NCBI RefSeq assembly: GCF_028737315.1 | Contig: NZ_JAQZAO010000005.1 | Coordinates: 310,001-374,000, forward strand | DNA: 64,000 nucleotides | Direction: 5' to 3' | From: Actinomycetospora lemnae | GTDB taxonomy: Bacteria > Actinomycetota > Actinomycetes > Mycobacteriales > Pseudonocardiaceae | Shown: positions 38,783 through 46,537 of the stretch, in pieces | How positions within the stretch are numbered: position 1 is the stretch's first letter | Layout of the letters: every line of letters starts with the position of its first letter | The notes under the pieces: generated by a model | Seen by the model: the letters and a program-made list of their open reading frames with translations, nothing else | What the model was told of the DNA's origin: nothing | Database searches by the model: none | Position numbers and translations under genes: made by a program

Positions 38783-39103
38783 ATGAAGGTGTTCGCACGA
38801 TCGGCCGCTACTGTCGCCCTCGTTGTTGGCGTGACCTTGGCGAGCGGCGCGCCGGTCGCCATGGCGTCTGCGCCCGCGGAAGCGACGTCGAGCCAGCATG
38901 TCAACGCCGGTCGCGGCGGGAACGGTGGATGTACGAACCCGAACTTCTGCGCCGGCGAGGACGGCAACCACGGCTCGCAGCGCGAGAAGATCAAGAAGTT
39001 CAAGCAGCAGCTCCGCCGAGCAATCGAGAGGGCCATCGAGAGGGCCCGCGAGCACCACGGAGGGGGCGGCGGCGGCTGCAACCCGGTCTTCTGTCCAGCC
39101 TGA
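38783..39103 (+). CDS. Secreted cationic peptide with paired Cys-Asn-Pro motifs
   Basis: A 106-aa exported protein. The signal peptide (FARSAATVALVVGVTLASG, cleavage probably after AMA) precedes a mature chain of about 75 residues. Near the start it has CTNPNFC and at the very end CNPVFC, with a strongly basic helix KIKKFKQQLRRAIERAIERA between them, flanked by Gly-rich spacers. The two C-NP-FC motifs could form small disulphide loops. ATG 38783 follows AGGGGGGAA. It lies just inside the right attachment site, with no partner genes. Function unknown: a surface protein or an antimicrobial peptide are possibilities. Confidence 0.68.
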   Translation: MKVFARSAATVALVVGVTLASGAPVAMASAPAEATSSQHVNAGRGGNGGCTNPNFCAGEDGNHGSQREKIKKFKQQLRRAIERAIERAREHHGGGGGGCNPVFCPA

Positions 39104-39247
39104 TCGTGGGCGGCCGTTCGTGGCTGGTCGGGTGTTGATCTGACAGCGAAGGGTGACAGCAGCGGTGCTGTCACCGAGGACGTCCGAGAGGGTCCGCGCG
39201 ACGGGACTGCCGCAGCTCAGAGGCCAGGTCGGACGTCGCTTAGGCGT

Positions 39248-39304
39248 CTTGAAAGCGGACGTCACGAGAGTGACCGGGGGTTCGAATCCCCCCGCTTCCG
39301 CAGG
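39248..39304 (+). repeat. Attachment site, right copy (tRNA-Ser 3' fragment)
   Basis: 57 bp identical to 34598-34654, starting in the anticodon loop and lacking the tRNA 5' half. It marks the right end of the element. Confidence 0.93.
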
Positions 39305-39590
39305 GGAGACCTGGTGCGGACGATCCACGCGCAGATGGCAGCTCGGCGCGCGCACCTTCAGCAGCACCCAGCTCGACCATGTCACCCACCACGCCCGGGT
39401 CCTGGTCGACATCAGGGGATCGGAGACACCCTTCGGCGCGCTCCGGGCCCACGCGCTGATCGTGCGCAACGGGCTGACCAGCTTCGCCACCGAACGGTCG
39501 CTGACCCTCGCGGTGTGGTTCGACGACGCGCTCGGGCCGTGGGCGGACCCTGGCCAACCGGTCTCGATCGATCCGGTCGAGGACGCCTGA
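39305..39590 (+). pseudogene. Coding-like fragment after the right attachment site
   Basis: The frame ending at TGA 39588-39590 has strong host-like third-position GC from about 39355 on (TQLDHVTHHARVLVDIRG, GALRAHALIVRNGL, SLTLAVWFDDALGPWAD), but no plausible start with a ribosome site; the open frame runs back through the attachment site. It looks like the 3' part of a gene whose start was lost. No family recognised. The 39591-39721 stretch shows nothing further. Confidence 0.45.
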
Positions 39591-39721
39591 GCCCCGACGG
39601 CGCGCAGCGGTGCCCGCCCGTTGAAAAGGCGGTGGTTGGTCCGGTACTGATGACGAGCTCTCCCTGCAGTCGACCCAGCGGCTGGCTCGGAGGACTGGAC
39701 GACGACTCCTGAGGAGCAGCC

Positions 39722-39943
39722 ATGACGCTGCCGGGTGGAAACGATCAGTTCACCGCTCCAGCCGACGTCTACCGAGCCGAAGGAGCCTTGATCGAGAGGC
39801 TCGGCCTGGATGTCGACGCGGCCGCGGCGATGCTGCGGAGAGAAGCAGCGGACAGGGCGATCGCCATCGTGGATGTCGCCCGCGAGGTGCTCACGGGGGA
39901 ACGGTCCTGCGAACCAGTTCTCGACCCCTGGGGGAGCTGTTAG
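39722..39943 (+). CDS. Small ANTAR-domain-like protein
   Basis: A 73-aa protein whose centre, YRAEGALIERLGLDVDAAAAMLRREAADRAIAIVDVAREVL (residues about 18-58, seen as one three-helix unit), matches the ANTAR RNA-binding pattern A-G-L-R-G-D-A-LR-A-VA-V. Most ANTAR proteins carry a GAF or receiver domain in front; here it is missing, so this is either a stand-alone ANTAR protein or a remnant. ATG 39722 follows GAGGAG. ANTAR domains bind paired hairpins and act as antiterminators; the target is unknown. Confidence 0.6.
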   Translation: MTLPGGNDQFTAPADVYRAEGALIERLGLDVDAAAAMLRREAADRAIAIVDVAREVLTGERSCEPVLDPWGSC

Positions 39944-40049
39944 AGGTGAGCGCAGCGTCGACGAGCCGGAGCTGACGACCCGCGTCGCCGAGGGACTGAC
40001 GTGGCGCCGCCCGGGGCCGCGACGACGTGCCCGCGCGCATACTGATGTA

Positions 40050-40454
40050 GTGGACGGTGCAACGGTCATCGGCCTGGTCCTGAACGTCGGCGTGATCCTC
40101 GTGCTCCTGGTGCCGGGCCTCGTCGCCCTGTACGTGAAGGTGTGTGGTCGCCCGGGCGGTCGGTCGGGCCGGGCCGGGGAGCGTGCCGCGGAGATCGTGG
40201 ACGTCTTCAGTCCGGGACAGCGTCGCCAGGTCGAGCAGATGGAGGTCTCGGACTCGTTGCGCGTCGACGCCGAGACCGGAGACGGTGACCCTCTGGAGCA
40301 GTTCCCCGACCCCGACGGCGTCCGCGACCAGCTCGACCCGGAGCACGTCCACGAGGTCCGGCGAGTGCGCACCGCAGGCGCACGGCGCCCTCCATCGGGG
40401 AGTGGACGTCCCGCGGAGGACCGGGGTCCGGACCCCCGCTTCCGCCGGGTGTGA
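40050..40454 (+). CDS. Small single-helix membrane protein, uncertain
   Basis: A 134-aa frame with one N-terminal helix VIGLVLNVGVILVLLVPGLVALYV and a charged, disordered tail (VEQMEVSDSLRVDAETGDG). The GTG at 40050 lies 6-7 nt after tactgat, so the gene may be leaderless. The last 16 codons overlap a degenerate copy of the tRNA-Ser 3' end (40402-40449), so the C-terminus may be chimeric. The stop overlaps GTG 40451. No family recognised. Confidence 0.5.
   Translation: MDGATVIGLVLNVGVILVLLVPGLVALYVKVCGRPGGRSGRAGERAAEIVDVFSPGQRRQVEQMEVSDSLRVDAETGDGDPLEQFPDPDGVRDQLDPEHVHEVRRVRTAGARRPPSGSGRPAEDRGPDPRFRRV
40402..40449 (+). repeat. Degenerate third copy of the tRNA-Ser 3' end
   Basis: gtggacgtcccgcgg, gaccgggg, then cccccgcttccgcc keep the order and spacing of the tRNA variable arm, T-arm and acceptor (compare 34605-34654). 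The first 25 positions match 19; the acceptor part has an exact 13-mer. The T-loop is damaged. It may be an old attachment site. Confidence 0.5.
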
Positions 40455-40468
40455 CGACGAGGAGACCC

Positions 40469-40861
40469 GTGCCGTTCGCGATTGCCCTGCCGACCGCCGA
40501 CCGTCGGGTCGCGCACGACTTCTACCGCGCTGCGTTCGATCTCGAGCCGATCGGCGAGCCGGCCGAGGACGGCGTGCCCGAGCCGCTCCGGTTCCGTCTC
40601 GACGCCGAGGTCGAGCTCGTCCTCGTCCCCACCGGTGGCTTCGGCTGGATCACGGCCGATCACGAGGTGGCGGCGCGCGGCACGAGCGAGTGCCTGCTGA
40701 GCCGGATCGTCGCCTCGCCTTCCGAGGTCGACGCCCTCACCGAGCGGGCCGTGACCGCCGGCGCGACGGTCGCGGTCGCGCCCGCCGACCCCGGATGGGG
40801 CTACCAGAGCACCGTCGCCGACCCGGACGGCCACCTGTGGCTCATCCAGGTCGGCTGGTGA
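40469..40861 (+). CDS. VOC superfamily (glyoxalase/bleomycin resistance-like) protein
   Basis: A 130-aa single-copy vicinal-oxygen-chelate protein: PFAIALPTADRRVAHDFYRAAFDLEP opens the first beta-alpha-beta-beta-beta unit, and GYQSTVADPDGHLWLIQVGW closes the second, the D-PDG-W-L ending being diagnostic. The metal ligands cannot be assigned with certainty. GTG 40469 follows GAGGAG closely; GTG 40451, overlapping the upstream stop, is an alternative adding six residues. Substrate unknown. Confidence 0.85.
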   Translation: MPFAIALPTADRRVAHDFYRAAFDLEPIGEPAEDGVPEPLRFRLDAEVELVLVPTGGFGWITADHEVAARGTSECLLSRIVASPSEVDALTERAVTAGATVAVAPADPGWGYQSTVADPDGHLWLIQVGW

Positions 40862-40875
40862 TCTGCCGACGCAGC

Positions 40876-41112
40876 CTAGGGACGCTCGTCGCCCGGGTCC
40901 TCGTCGCGGAGCTTGTCCAGGATCTCCTGGATGTCGTCGCGGTCGCGCGGCGGCCGGACCCGCCGGTTCTCGAAGGCGTTGCGCTGGAACTGTGGCGCGA
41001 GGGCGCGCCAGACCTCCTTCTTCATGGCGTCGTCCACGGCGTGCGCCAGCTCGCCGTCGGGCTCGGCAGGAGGGGGCCCGGCAGGAGGGGTCTCGTCCTC
41101 GTCGCCGCTCAT
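40876..41112 (-). CDS. Small hypothetical protein
   Basis: A 78-aa acidic protein: a proline-rich start (DETPPAGPPPAEPDGE), a helix ELAHAVDDAMKKEVWRALAPQF, the phrase NAFENRRVRPPRDRDDIQEILDKL and a short acidic tail. The C-terminal half resembles short helical proteins found widely in actinobacteria, but I cannot name a family. ATG 41112. Convergent with the VOC gene, 14 bp apart. Confidence 0.6.
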   Translation of the reverse strand: MSGDEDETPPAGPPPAEPDGELAHAVDDAMKKEVWRALAPQFQRNAFENRRVRPPRDRDDIQEILDKLRDEDPGDERP

Positions 41113-41182
41113 CGATCACCTCGGCACGTCGCGGTGAGCAGAGAGTGCCCCGCCGGACCGGTCGTGTACCACCGGAAAATGG

Positions 41183-41962
41183 TCACGACCCGGCGGCCGC
41201 TCCGGCACCACGGACGCCGTCGCGCAGTTCGGTGGGCGCCACCACGAGGTCCCCGGGCCCGATGCGCCGGGGCTCGGGGCGCGGCGCGCCCGCGTACACC
41301 TCGGCCACGAGCCGCGCCAGGCGGGTGCTGGCGGCGCGGTAGAAACGGGTCTGCGTCCAGCGTCCGAACACGCCGAAGCCGAGGGCGACGATCGGGTTGG
41401 GGATGCGGGCGCGGCTGGAGACGCCCGTGATGAGGAACTCGACGCGGCCGGTGTCCAGGTTCTTGATCACCTCGTAGACCAGCCAGCCCCGCTCCAGGTG
41501 GTGCTCGAGGGTCCGGTAGCTCCAGCCCCAGGAGCGCTCGCGGGTGCCGTCGGCGCGGTCGCGGACCTCGTCCACCTCGACGTCGACCCGCACGCCCATG
41601 GGGAAGCGCAGCAGGGAGAAGCGCCCCTCGAGCAGCATGTCCCGCCCGACGAGCGGGGCGTCGGCGTGGAAGTACGCACGCATGATCTTCGGCTCGGCGA
41701 ACTCGTAGTCGTGCACGAGCCGGCAGGCCAGCTGGAACGGCCCGTCGGGCACCGGCTCGCCGGGCACCTCGTCACCGAGCAGGTGACGCACGCGGTCGTG
41801 GTGCCAGCCACGGCCCTCGGTGTCGGACGGGTCGTAGTTCAGCCCGTACTCGGCGATCTCGCGCAGGCCGCGCGCCGGATCGGGGTGGGCCGTGAACCTC
41901 ACGCGGTGTTCTCCCTCGCTGGGCAGGCGCTCGACGGGCAGGGGCCGGACGGACCGGGGCAT
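41183..41962 (-). CDS. DUF1990-like protein (first of a divergent pair)
   Basis: A 259-aa protein with GTREIAEYGLNYDPSDTEG-like N-terminal region (here ARGLREIAEYGLNYDPSD), followed by beta-rich sequence RYSLLRFPMGVRVDVEVDEV-type strands and WSYRTLEHHLERGWLVYEVIK, reminiscent of the F-Y-TL-GH-E-GE signature of DUF1990, a START-like fold. The C-terminus includes FGRWTQTRFYRAASTRLARLV. ATG 41962 lies 37 bp from the start of a similar gene on the other strand. Function unknown. Confidence 0.65.
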   Translation of the reverse strand: MPRSVRPLPVERLPSEGEHRVRFTAHPDPARGLREIAEYGLNYDPSDTEGRGWHHDRVRHLLGDEVPGEPVPDGPFQLACRLVHDYEFAEPKIMRAYFHADAPLVGRDMLLEGRFSLLRFPMGVRVDVEVDEVRDRADGTRERSWGWSYRTLEHHLERGWLVYEVIKNLDTGRVEFLITGVSSRARIPNPIVALGFGVFGRWTQTRFYRAASTRLARLVAEVYAGAPRPEPRRIGPGDLVVAPTELRDGVRGAGAAAGS

Positions 41963-41999
41963 GCTGTCATCGCCCGTCGGCTACCCACAGGGGATGGTC

Positions 42000-42716
42000 A
42001 TGCGACGCCTCTTCTCGAGCCGCCCCCCGCTCGGACGCCTGCGTCGCGGCTGGGGTGCCCTGATCATGCTCGGGCGGCACCTGCGGGCCCTCCCGATCAT
42101 CGAGCGCCACCGCACGGCCGGCGGCGCCACGGACCTGCCCGCCCCCTGGCCCCTCGCGCTGGTCGACGACCGGACCAAGACGTATGCCCACGGGCACGGA
42201 CCGCTGTTCCACCGGACCTTCTCGATCCGGGTCGTCGACGCCCACCACGACGCCAAGGAGCTCATCGAGACCCTCTCCCGCGACCTCGACGCGGGCGCCC
42301 CGCCGCACGTCGTGACGTTCGCGCGCGAGCGTGGTGAGCCCGGTCGCATGCTCGTCGGCGACGAGTACCGCGTGTACATGCCCGCGCCGTGGGACGGGCC
42401 GGTGCGCGTGATCCTGCGCACCGACCGGTCGTTCCGCTTCGGCACCCTGGAGGGCCACCTCGAGGCCGGGCAGATCGAGTTCCGCGCGTCCGACGTCGAG
42501 GGCGGGGTCGTGGACTTCGCGATCGAGGTCTGGTCCCGGGCCGGCGACCGCGCCGCGGAGCTCGTCTACCGCCGGCTGGTCGTCGGCCGCGAGGTGCAGG
42601 CGGGCCTGTGGGTGCAGTTCTGCCTCGGCGCGGTGCGTCTGCTCGAGGGCCGCCGGGAAGGCAAGGTGCGAGCGATCACCCGTCGTGTCCCGGCGGGTGA
42701 GCTGGACAGCCACTGA
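42000..42716 (+). CDS. DUF1990-like protein (second of a divergent pair)
   Basis: A 238-aa protein: an N-terminal basic/hydrophobic segment (LRRGWGALIMLGRHLRALPII), TFSIRVVDAHHDAKELIETL, and the diagnostic SFRFGTLEGHLEAGQIEFRA followed by FAIEVWSRAGDRAAELVYRR. These match the DUF1990 C-terminal pattern. ATG 42000 is preferred over ATG 41994 because AGGGG at 41989-41993 is then correctly spaced. It shares a 37-bp promoter region with its divergent relative. Function unknown. Confidence 0.68.
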   Translation: MRRLFSSRPPLGRLRRGWGALIMLGRHLRALPIIERHRTAGGATDLPAPWPLALVDDRTKTYAHGHGPLFHRTFSIRVVDAHHDAKELIETLSRDLDAGAPPHVVTFARERGEPGRMLVGDEYRVYMPAPWDGPVRVILRTDRSFRFGTLEGHLEAGQIEFRASDVEGGVVDFAIEVWSRAGDRAAELVYRRLVVGREVQAGLWVQFCLGAVRLLEGRREGKVRAITRRVPAGELDSH

Positions 42717-42755
42717 CCTCGTCGCGGCGGCCGGCGGCCACCGGCCCGTCCCGGC

Positions 42756-43817
42756 TCAGCCGCCGAACGAGCCCGCGGCCGCGAGGAACAGGTCGACCTC
42801 CTCGGAGGTCCCCGCGGTCACCCGCACGCCGAACCCGTCGAACGCGCGCACCACGACCTTGTTCTCCAGCGCGTGCTCGGCGAACGCCAGCGCGCGGTCG
42901 CGCAGCGGCAGCCAGACGAAGTTGGCCTGCGACGGCGGCACCTCGTACCCCTGCGAGCGCAGCACCTCGGTCATCCGCGCGACCTCGCTGACCGCCCCGG
43001 CGCAGTCGGCGAGCAGCTCGTCGAGGTGGTCGAGCGCGGCGAGCGCCGCGGCCTGGGCGGGCGCGGACACGGCGAAGGGCACCGCGACCCCGCGCAGCGC
43101 CGCCGCGAGCTCGGCCGGGCCGATCGCGTAGCCGACGCGCAGGCCGGCGAGGCGGTGGGCCTTGGAGAAGGTGCGCAGCACGCAGATGTTGTCGTGCTCG
43201 GCGGCGAGCGCGAGGCCGTCGGGGACCGCGGGGTCGCTGACGAACTCGCGGTAGGCCTCGTCGAGCACCACGAGCACGTCGGACGGCACGCGGGCGAGGA
43301 AGGCGCGCAGCGCGGTCTCGTCGACGGCCGTGCCGGTGGGGTTGTTCGGGTTGCAGACGAAGACGATCTTCGTGCGCGGGGTGATCGCGTCGGCCATGGC
43401 GTCCAGGTCATGGACGTGACCCGCGGTCAGCGGCACCGTCACGGCCTGCGCGTGCCCGGCGAGCGCGACGATGGGGTAGGCCTCGAACGACCGCCACGCG
43501 AACACGACCTCGTCGCCGGGCGCGCACATGGCCTGGACGAGCTGGCCGCACAGGGCCACCGACCCGCAGCCGACCGCGATGCGGGCCGGGTCGACGCCGT
43601 GGTGCTCGGCCAGGCGCGCGGTCAGCGTCGTGACGGCGATGTCGGGGTAGCGGTTTCCCGCCTCGGCCGCGCGCTCGATCGCCGCGCGCACTGCGGGCAG
43701 CGGCGGCAGCGGCATCTCGTTGCTCGCGAGCTTGACCGCCCCGGGCACGGTGCGACCGGCGACGTAGGTGGGCAGGGCGGCGAGGTCGTCTCGGAGGCGC
43801 ACGGGCACGGTCACCAC
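42756..43817 (-). CDS. Histidinol-phosphate/aromatic aminotransferase (HisC2/Pat-like)
   Basis: PLP-dependent class I/II aminotransferase, 353 aa. ASNEMPLPPLPAVRAAI and NRYPDIAVTTL fix the substrate side; VFVCNPNNPTGTAV, VVLDEAYREFVSD and the Schiff-base lysine in LRTFSKAHRLAGLRVGYAIG (written with the Lys in FSKAH) are all present; the phosphate-binding Arg region is VRAFDGFGVRVTAGT. The layout corresponds to the stand-alone HisC2/Pat proteins (Rv3772 in M. tuberculosis), which act on phenylalanine and related keto acids. GTG 43817 or 43814. Confidence 0.92.
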   Translation of the reverse strand: MVTVPVRLRDDLAALPTYVAGRTVPGAVKLASNEMPLPPLPAVRAAIERAAEAGNRYPDIAVTTLTARLAEHHGVDPARIAVGCGSVALCGQLVQAMCAPGDEVVFAWRSFEAYPIVALAGHAQAVTVPLTAGHVHDLDAMADAITPRTKIVFVCNPNNPTGTAVDETALRAFLARVPSDVLVVLDEAYREFVSDPAVPDGLALAAEHDNICVLRTFSKAHRLAGLRVGYAIGPAELAAALRGVAVPFAVSAPAQAAALAALDHLDELLADCAGAVSEVARMTEVLRSQGYEVPPSQANFVWLPLRDRALAFAEHALENKVVVRAFDGFGVRVTAGTSEEVDLFLAAAGSFGG

Positions 43818-43906
43818 GGTAAACGGCGGGCGACGTCGTCCGTCCGGCCCGCGGTGATCGACCGGGCGCCCGGGCCGCCGGGGCGGCGACGTGGAAGGCT
43901 GAACGC

Positions 43907-44659
43907 ATGACGGGCTTGCACACCGAGACCATCCCGCTGGTCGACGAGACGCAGCTGCGGGTGACGATCGGGGAGCCGGACGGTGCGGTGCGCGGCGGCG
44001 TCGTCGTGCTGCACGAGTCGCGAGGCGTCACGTCGCGCACGCAGGCCATCGTCGAGGCGCTCGCGGGCGAGGGCTGGCTCGCCGTCGCCCCGCACCTGTA
44101 CCACCGCGACGACCCCGGGATCGACGACCAGACCGGCGACGCCGAGGCCGCCGACCGCGCCGCCGCCGCGATCTCCGGCGAGTCGGTGCTCGCGGACTCC
44201 GACGCCGCGTTCGGCATGCTCGCCGACCGTGGCGTCCCCTCCGACCGCATGGCCGTCCTCGGCTTCGACCTCGGCGCCACCGCCGCGCTCGTCGTCGCCG
44301 CCCAGCGCTCCCTGGGTGCCGTGATCACGGTGTCGGCGGCCGGCGTCGAGGAGCCGCTGTCGGCCGGCCTGCCCGCGCTGCTCGACGTCGTCGGCGAGCT
44401 GACCTGCCCGTGGCTCGGGCTCTACGGCGAGCGCGGCGACCCGGTCGACCCCGCCGAGGTCGACCGCCTCCGCGAGGCGGCCCACGCCTCGGGCCGCGTC
44501 GTCGACGTCGTCGTCTACCCGTCGCGGGAGCACCGCTTCGACGCCGACGAGCAGGCGGCCGTGCAGCCGGATCCCCTGGACGAGGGGGACTCGGAGGAGG
44601 CCACCAAGATGGAGGCGCGCAGCCGCGTCCTGAACTGGTTGGATGCGCACCTGCGCTAG
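43907..44659 (+). CDS. Dienelactone hydrolase family protein with Asp at the nucleophile elbow
   Basis: A 250-aa alpha/beta hydrolase. GGVVVLHESRGVTSRTQAI is the standard dienelactone hydrolase start and VVVYPSREHRFDADE provides the catalytic His near the end. The nucleophile elbow, G-x-C-x-G-G in true dienelactone hydrolases, reads LGFDLGATAALVVA, so the cysteine is replaced by aspartate. It may use Asp, as haloalkane dehalogenases do, or be inactive. ATG 43907, divergent from the aminotransferase. Confidence 0.82.
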   Translation: MTGLHTETIPLVDETQLRVTIGEPDGAVRGGVVVLHESRGVTSRTQAIVEALAGEGWLAVAPHLYHRDDPGIDDQTGDAEAADRAAAAISGESVLADSDAAFGMLADRGVPSDRMAVLGFDLGATAALVVAAQRSLGAVITVSAAGVEEPLSAGLPALLDVVGELTCPWLGLYGERGDPVDPAEVDRLREAAHASGRVVDVVVYPSREHRFDADEQAAVQPDPLDEGDSEEATKMEARSRVLNWLDAHLR

Positions 44660-44702
44660 TGCGCTGGTGAGCGGGGGACCGCTCACGCCGACCGGAGGGC
44701 AC

Positions 44703-46454
44703 ATGACGTCGGGTGTGCGGGCCGATCGCCCCACGACGGCCGCCGTCGAGGGCCGCTTCGCCCGCTTCCGCGGGCGTCGCGTCGCGCGGGCGGTCACCTG
44801 GGCCGCCCGCGTCGCCGGTCTGCTCACGGTCCTGTCGCTCCTGACGCCCCTGCTGCGCAAGCGCCTGCAGCCGGCGACCTGGTTCGGGCTGCCCCCGGAG
44901 GCCACGCTCGTCGGCACCGTCGTCGTCGCGACGCTCGGCGTCGGCCTGATGATGCTGGCCACGGGCCTGCGGCGGCGCAAGCGCCGGGCCTGGCAGCTCG
45001 CCGTGGTGGCGTGCGTGCTGCTCATCGCGTCGCACGTCGTCGGGCGCCACGCGGTGGTGCCGACGGTCGTGGTCATGGTGCTGCTCGCCGGCCTCCTGCT
45101 GACCCGCCGCGAGTTCACCGCCCTGCCCGACCCGGTCGGTCCGCTCGCCGCCGTGCGGGTCGTGGTGCAGATGCTCGTGGGCGGGTTCGTCACGGTCCTG
45201 CTGCTGCTCCTGGTCCGCCCGTCGCTGCTGGTCGGCTCGCCGAGCCTGGAGGACCGGCTCGCGCACGCGGCGCTCTCGCTCGTCGGGGTCAGCGGGCCGG
45301 TGCGGTTCGAGGCGGGGTGGTTCGACGACCTCACCGCCGTGCTCGGCCTGACGTTCGGCGTCGCCGCGGTGGTGCTCGGCGGCTACTTCCTGCTGCGCTC
45401 GGTGGAGCCTCGGCCCGCGCTGACCGAGGACGACGGCGCCCGCATCCGCGAGCTGCTCGCCCGCCACGGCCGTGCCGACTCCCTGGGCTACTTCGCGCTG
45501 CGCCGGGACAAGTCGGTGGTCTTCTCGCCGTCGGGCAAGGCCGCGGTCGCGTACCGGGTGGTGGCCGGGGTGGCGCTGGCGTCGGGCGACCCCCTCGGCG
45601 ACCTCGAGGCCTGGCCCGGCGCGATCACCGAGTTCCTCGCGAGGTGCCGACGCTACGGCTGGGTGCCCGCGGTGCTGGGCTGCTCGGAGGCCGGGGCGCG
45701 GGTGTGGCTGCGCGAGGGCGGCCTCGACGCGCTGGAGCTCGGCGACGAGGCGGTCGTCGACGTCGCCACGTTCTCGCTGCAGGGACGGTCGATGCGCACC
45801 GTCCGCCAGGCCGTGTCCCGCATCCGGCGCGCGGGCTACGAGACCACCGTGCGCCGCCTGCGCGACGTACCCGCCGAGGAGCTGGCGACGCTGCGCGAGC
45901 TCGTCGCGCGCTGGCGCGGCGGGCCCGCCGAGCGCGGCTTCTCGATGGCGCTCTCGCGGGTGGCCGACGGCGTCGCCGACCCCGAGGCCGTGCTCGTCGT
46001 CGCGACCGCCGAGGGGGAGGTCCGCGGCCTGCTGCAGTTCGTGCCGTGGGGGACCGAGGGGCTCTCGCTCGACATCATGATCCGCGACCCGGCGGTGCCC
46101 GAGAACGGGCTCAACGAGCTGCTCATCGCCGACCTCCTGGGCGCCTGCCGGGGGCTCGGCGTCGATCGGGTGTCGTTGAACTTCGCCGTCTTCCGCTCGG
46201 CGCTCGAACGCGGCGAGAAGATCGGCGCCGGGCCGGTGGCGCGGCTGTGGGCGCGGTTGCTGCGCACGGCGTCGCGCTGGTGGCAGATCGAGACGCTCTA
46301 CCGATTCAACGCCCGGTTCGGGCCGGCCTGGGTGCCGCGTTTCCTCGTCTTCGACGCCGTGCGCGACCTGCCCCGCATCGCCGTCGCCGCCTTCGAGGCC
46401 GAGGGCTACGGCGGGCGCCCGCCTGCCCTGCTGCGGCTGCTGCGGCGTACCTGA
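44703..46454 (+). CDS. MprF-like membrane protein with DUF2156 (phosphatidylglycerol aminoacyltransferase) domain
   Basis: A 583-aa protein. About six N-terminal membrane segments (for example VARAVTWAARVAGLLTVLSLL, LLIASHVVGR, VRVVVQMLVGGFVTVLLLLL) precede a soluble C-terminal domain starting about residue 235 (LLARHGRADSLGYFALRRDK). This domain has GKAAVAYRVVAGVALASGDP, FLARCRRYGWVPAVLG, and GLSLDIMIRDPAVPENGLNELL followed by SLNFAVFRSALERGE, the conserved core of DUF2156/MprF. It would transfer an amino acid from aminoacyl-tRNA to phosphatidylglycerol. Unlike mycobacterial LysX, no lysyl-tRNA synthetase domain is fused. ATG 44703 follows GGAGGG. Confidence 0.88.
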   Translation: MTSGVRADRPTTAAVEGRFARFRGRRVARAVTWAARVAGLLTVLSLLTPLLRKRLQPATWFGLPPEATLVGTVVVATLGVGLMMLATGLRRRKRRAWQLAVVACVLLIASHVVGRHAVVPTVVVMVLLAGLLLTRREFTALPDPVGPLAAVRVVVQMLVGGFVTVLLLLLVRPSLLVGSPSLEDRLAHAALSLVGVSGPVRFEAGWFDDLTAVLGLTFGVAAVVLGGYFLLRSVEPRPALTEDDGARIRELLARHGRADSLGYFALRRDKSVVFSPSGKAAVAYRVVAGVALASGDPLGDLEAWPGAITEFLARCRRYGWVPAVLGCSEAGARVWLREGGLDALELGDEAVVDVATFSLQGRSMRTVRQAVSRIRRAGYETTVRRLRDVPAEELATLRELVARWRGGPAERGFSMALSRVADGVADPEAVLVVATAEGEVRGLLQFVPWGTEGLSLDIMIRDPAVPENGLNELLIADLLGACRGLGVDRVSLNFAVFRSALERGEKIGAGPVARLWARLLRTASRWWQIETLYRFNARFGPAWVPRFLVFDAVRDLPRIAVAAFEAEGYGGRPPALLRLLRRT

Positions 46455-46478
46455 CAGGGGCTGGCAGCTGGGCCCCGG

Positions 46479-46528
46479 GCAGCGAACGCGCTGTTCGCGG
46501 CCTCTATGCGCACGAACAGCGCGTTCGC
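46479..46528. terminator. Bidirectional terminator-like hairpin (palindromic family, copy 3)
   Basis: 16-bp perfect arms gcgaacgcgctgttcg (46482-46497) and cgaacagcgcgttcgc (46513-46528) with a 15-nt loop, between two convergent genes. The left part plus loop (through ctctatgcgc) is nearly the reverse complement of 11473-11505. Confidence 0.85.
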
Positions 46529-46537
46529 ACTCCGTTG

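Larger units (their letters stand above)
34598..39304. mobile_element. Integrated element in tRNA-Ser, decayed integrative plasmid (AICE-like)
   Basis: About 4.65 kb lies between two 57-bp direct repeats derived from the tRNA-Ser 3' end. It carries an integrase remnant next to the tRNA, a Rep related to replication initiators of integrative actinomycete plasmids, a small membrane protein overlapping rep, and cargo with lower GC and different codon use from the host. No conjugation translocase (FtsK-like Tra), excisionase or regulator is seen, so it should be immobile. The pattern (tRNA att, int, rep) is that of actinomycete integrative and conjugative elements such as pSAM2, known from the literature; the degradation is read directly from the sequence. 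Confidence 0.88.

Noticed and set aside
39248-39304. A second tRNA-Ser gene
   Set aside because: Only the anticodon-loop-to-3' part is present; no 5' acceptor strand or D-arm precedes it, so it is an attachment-site copy.
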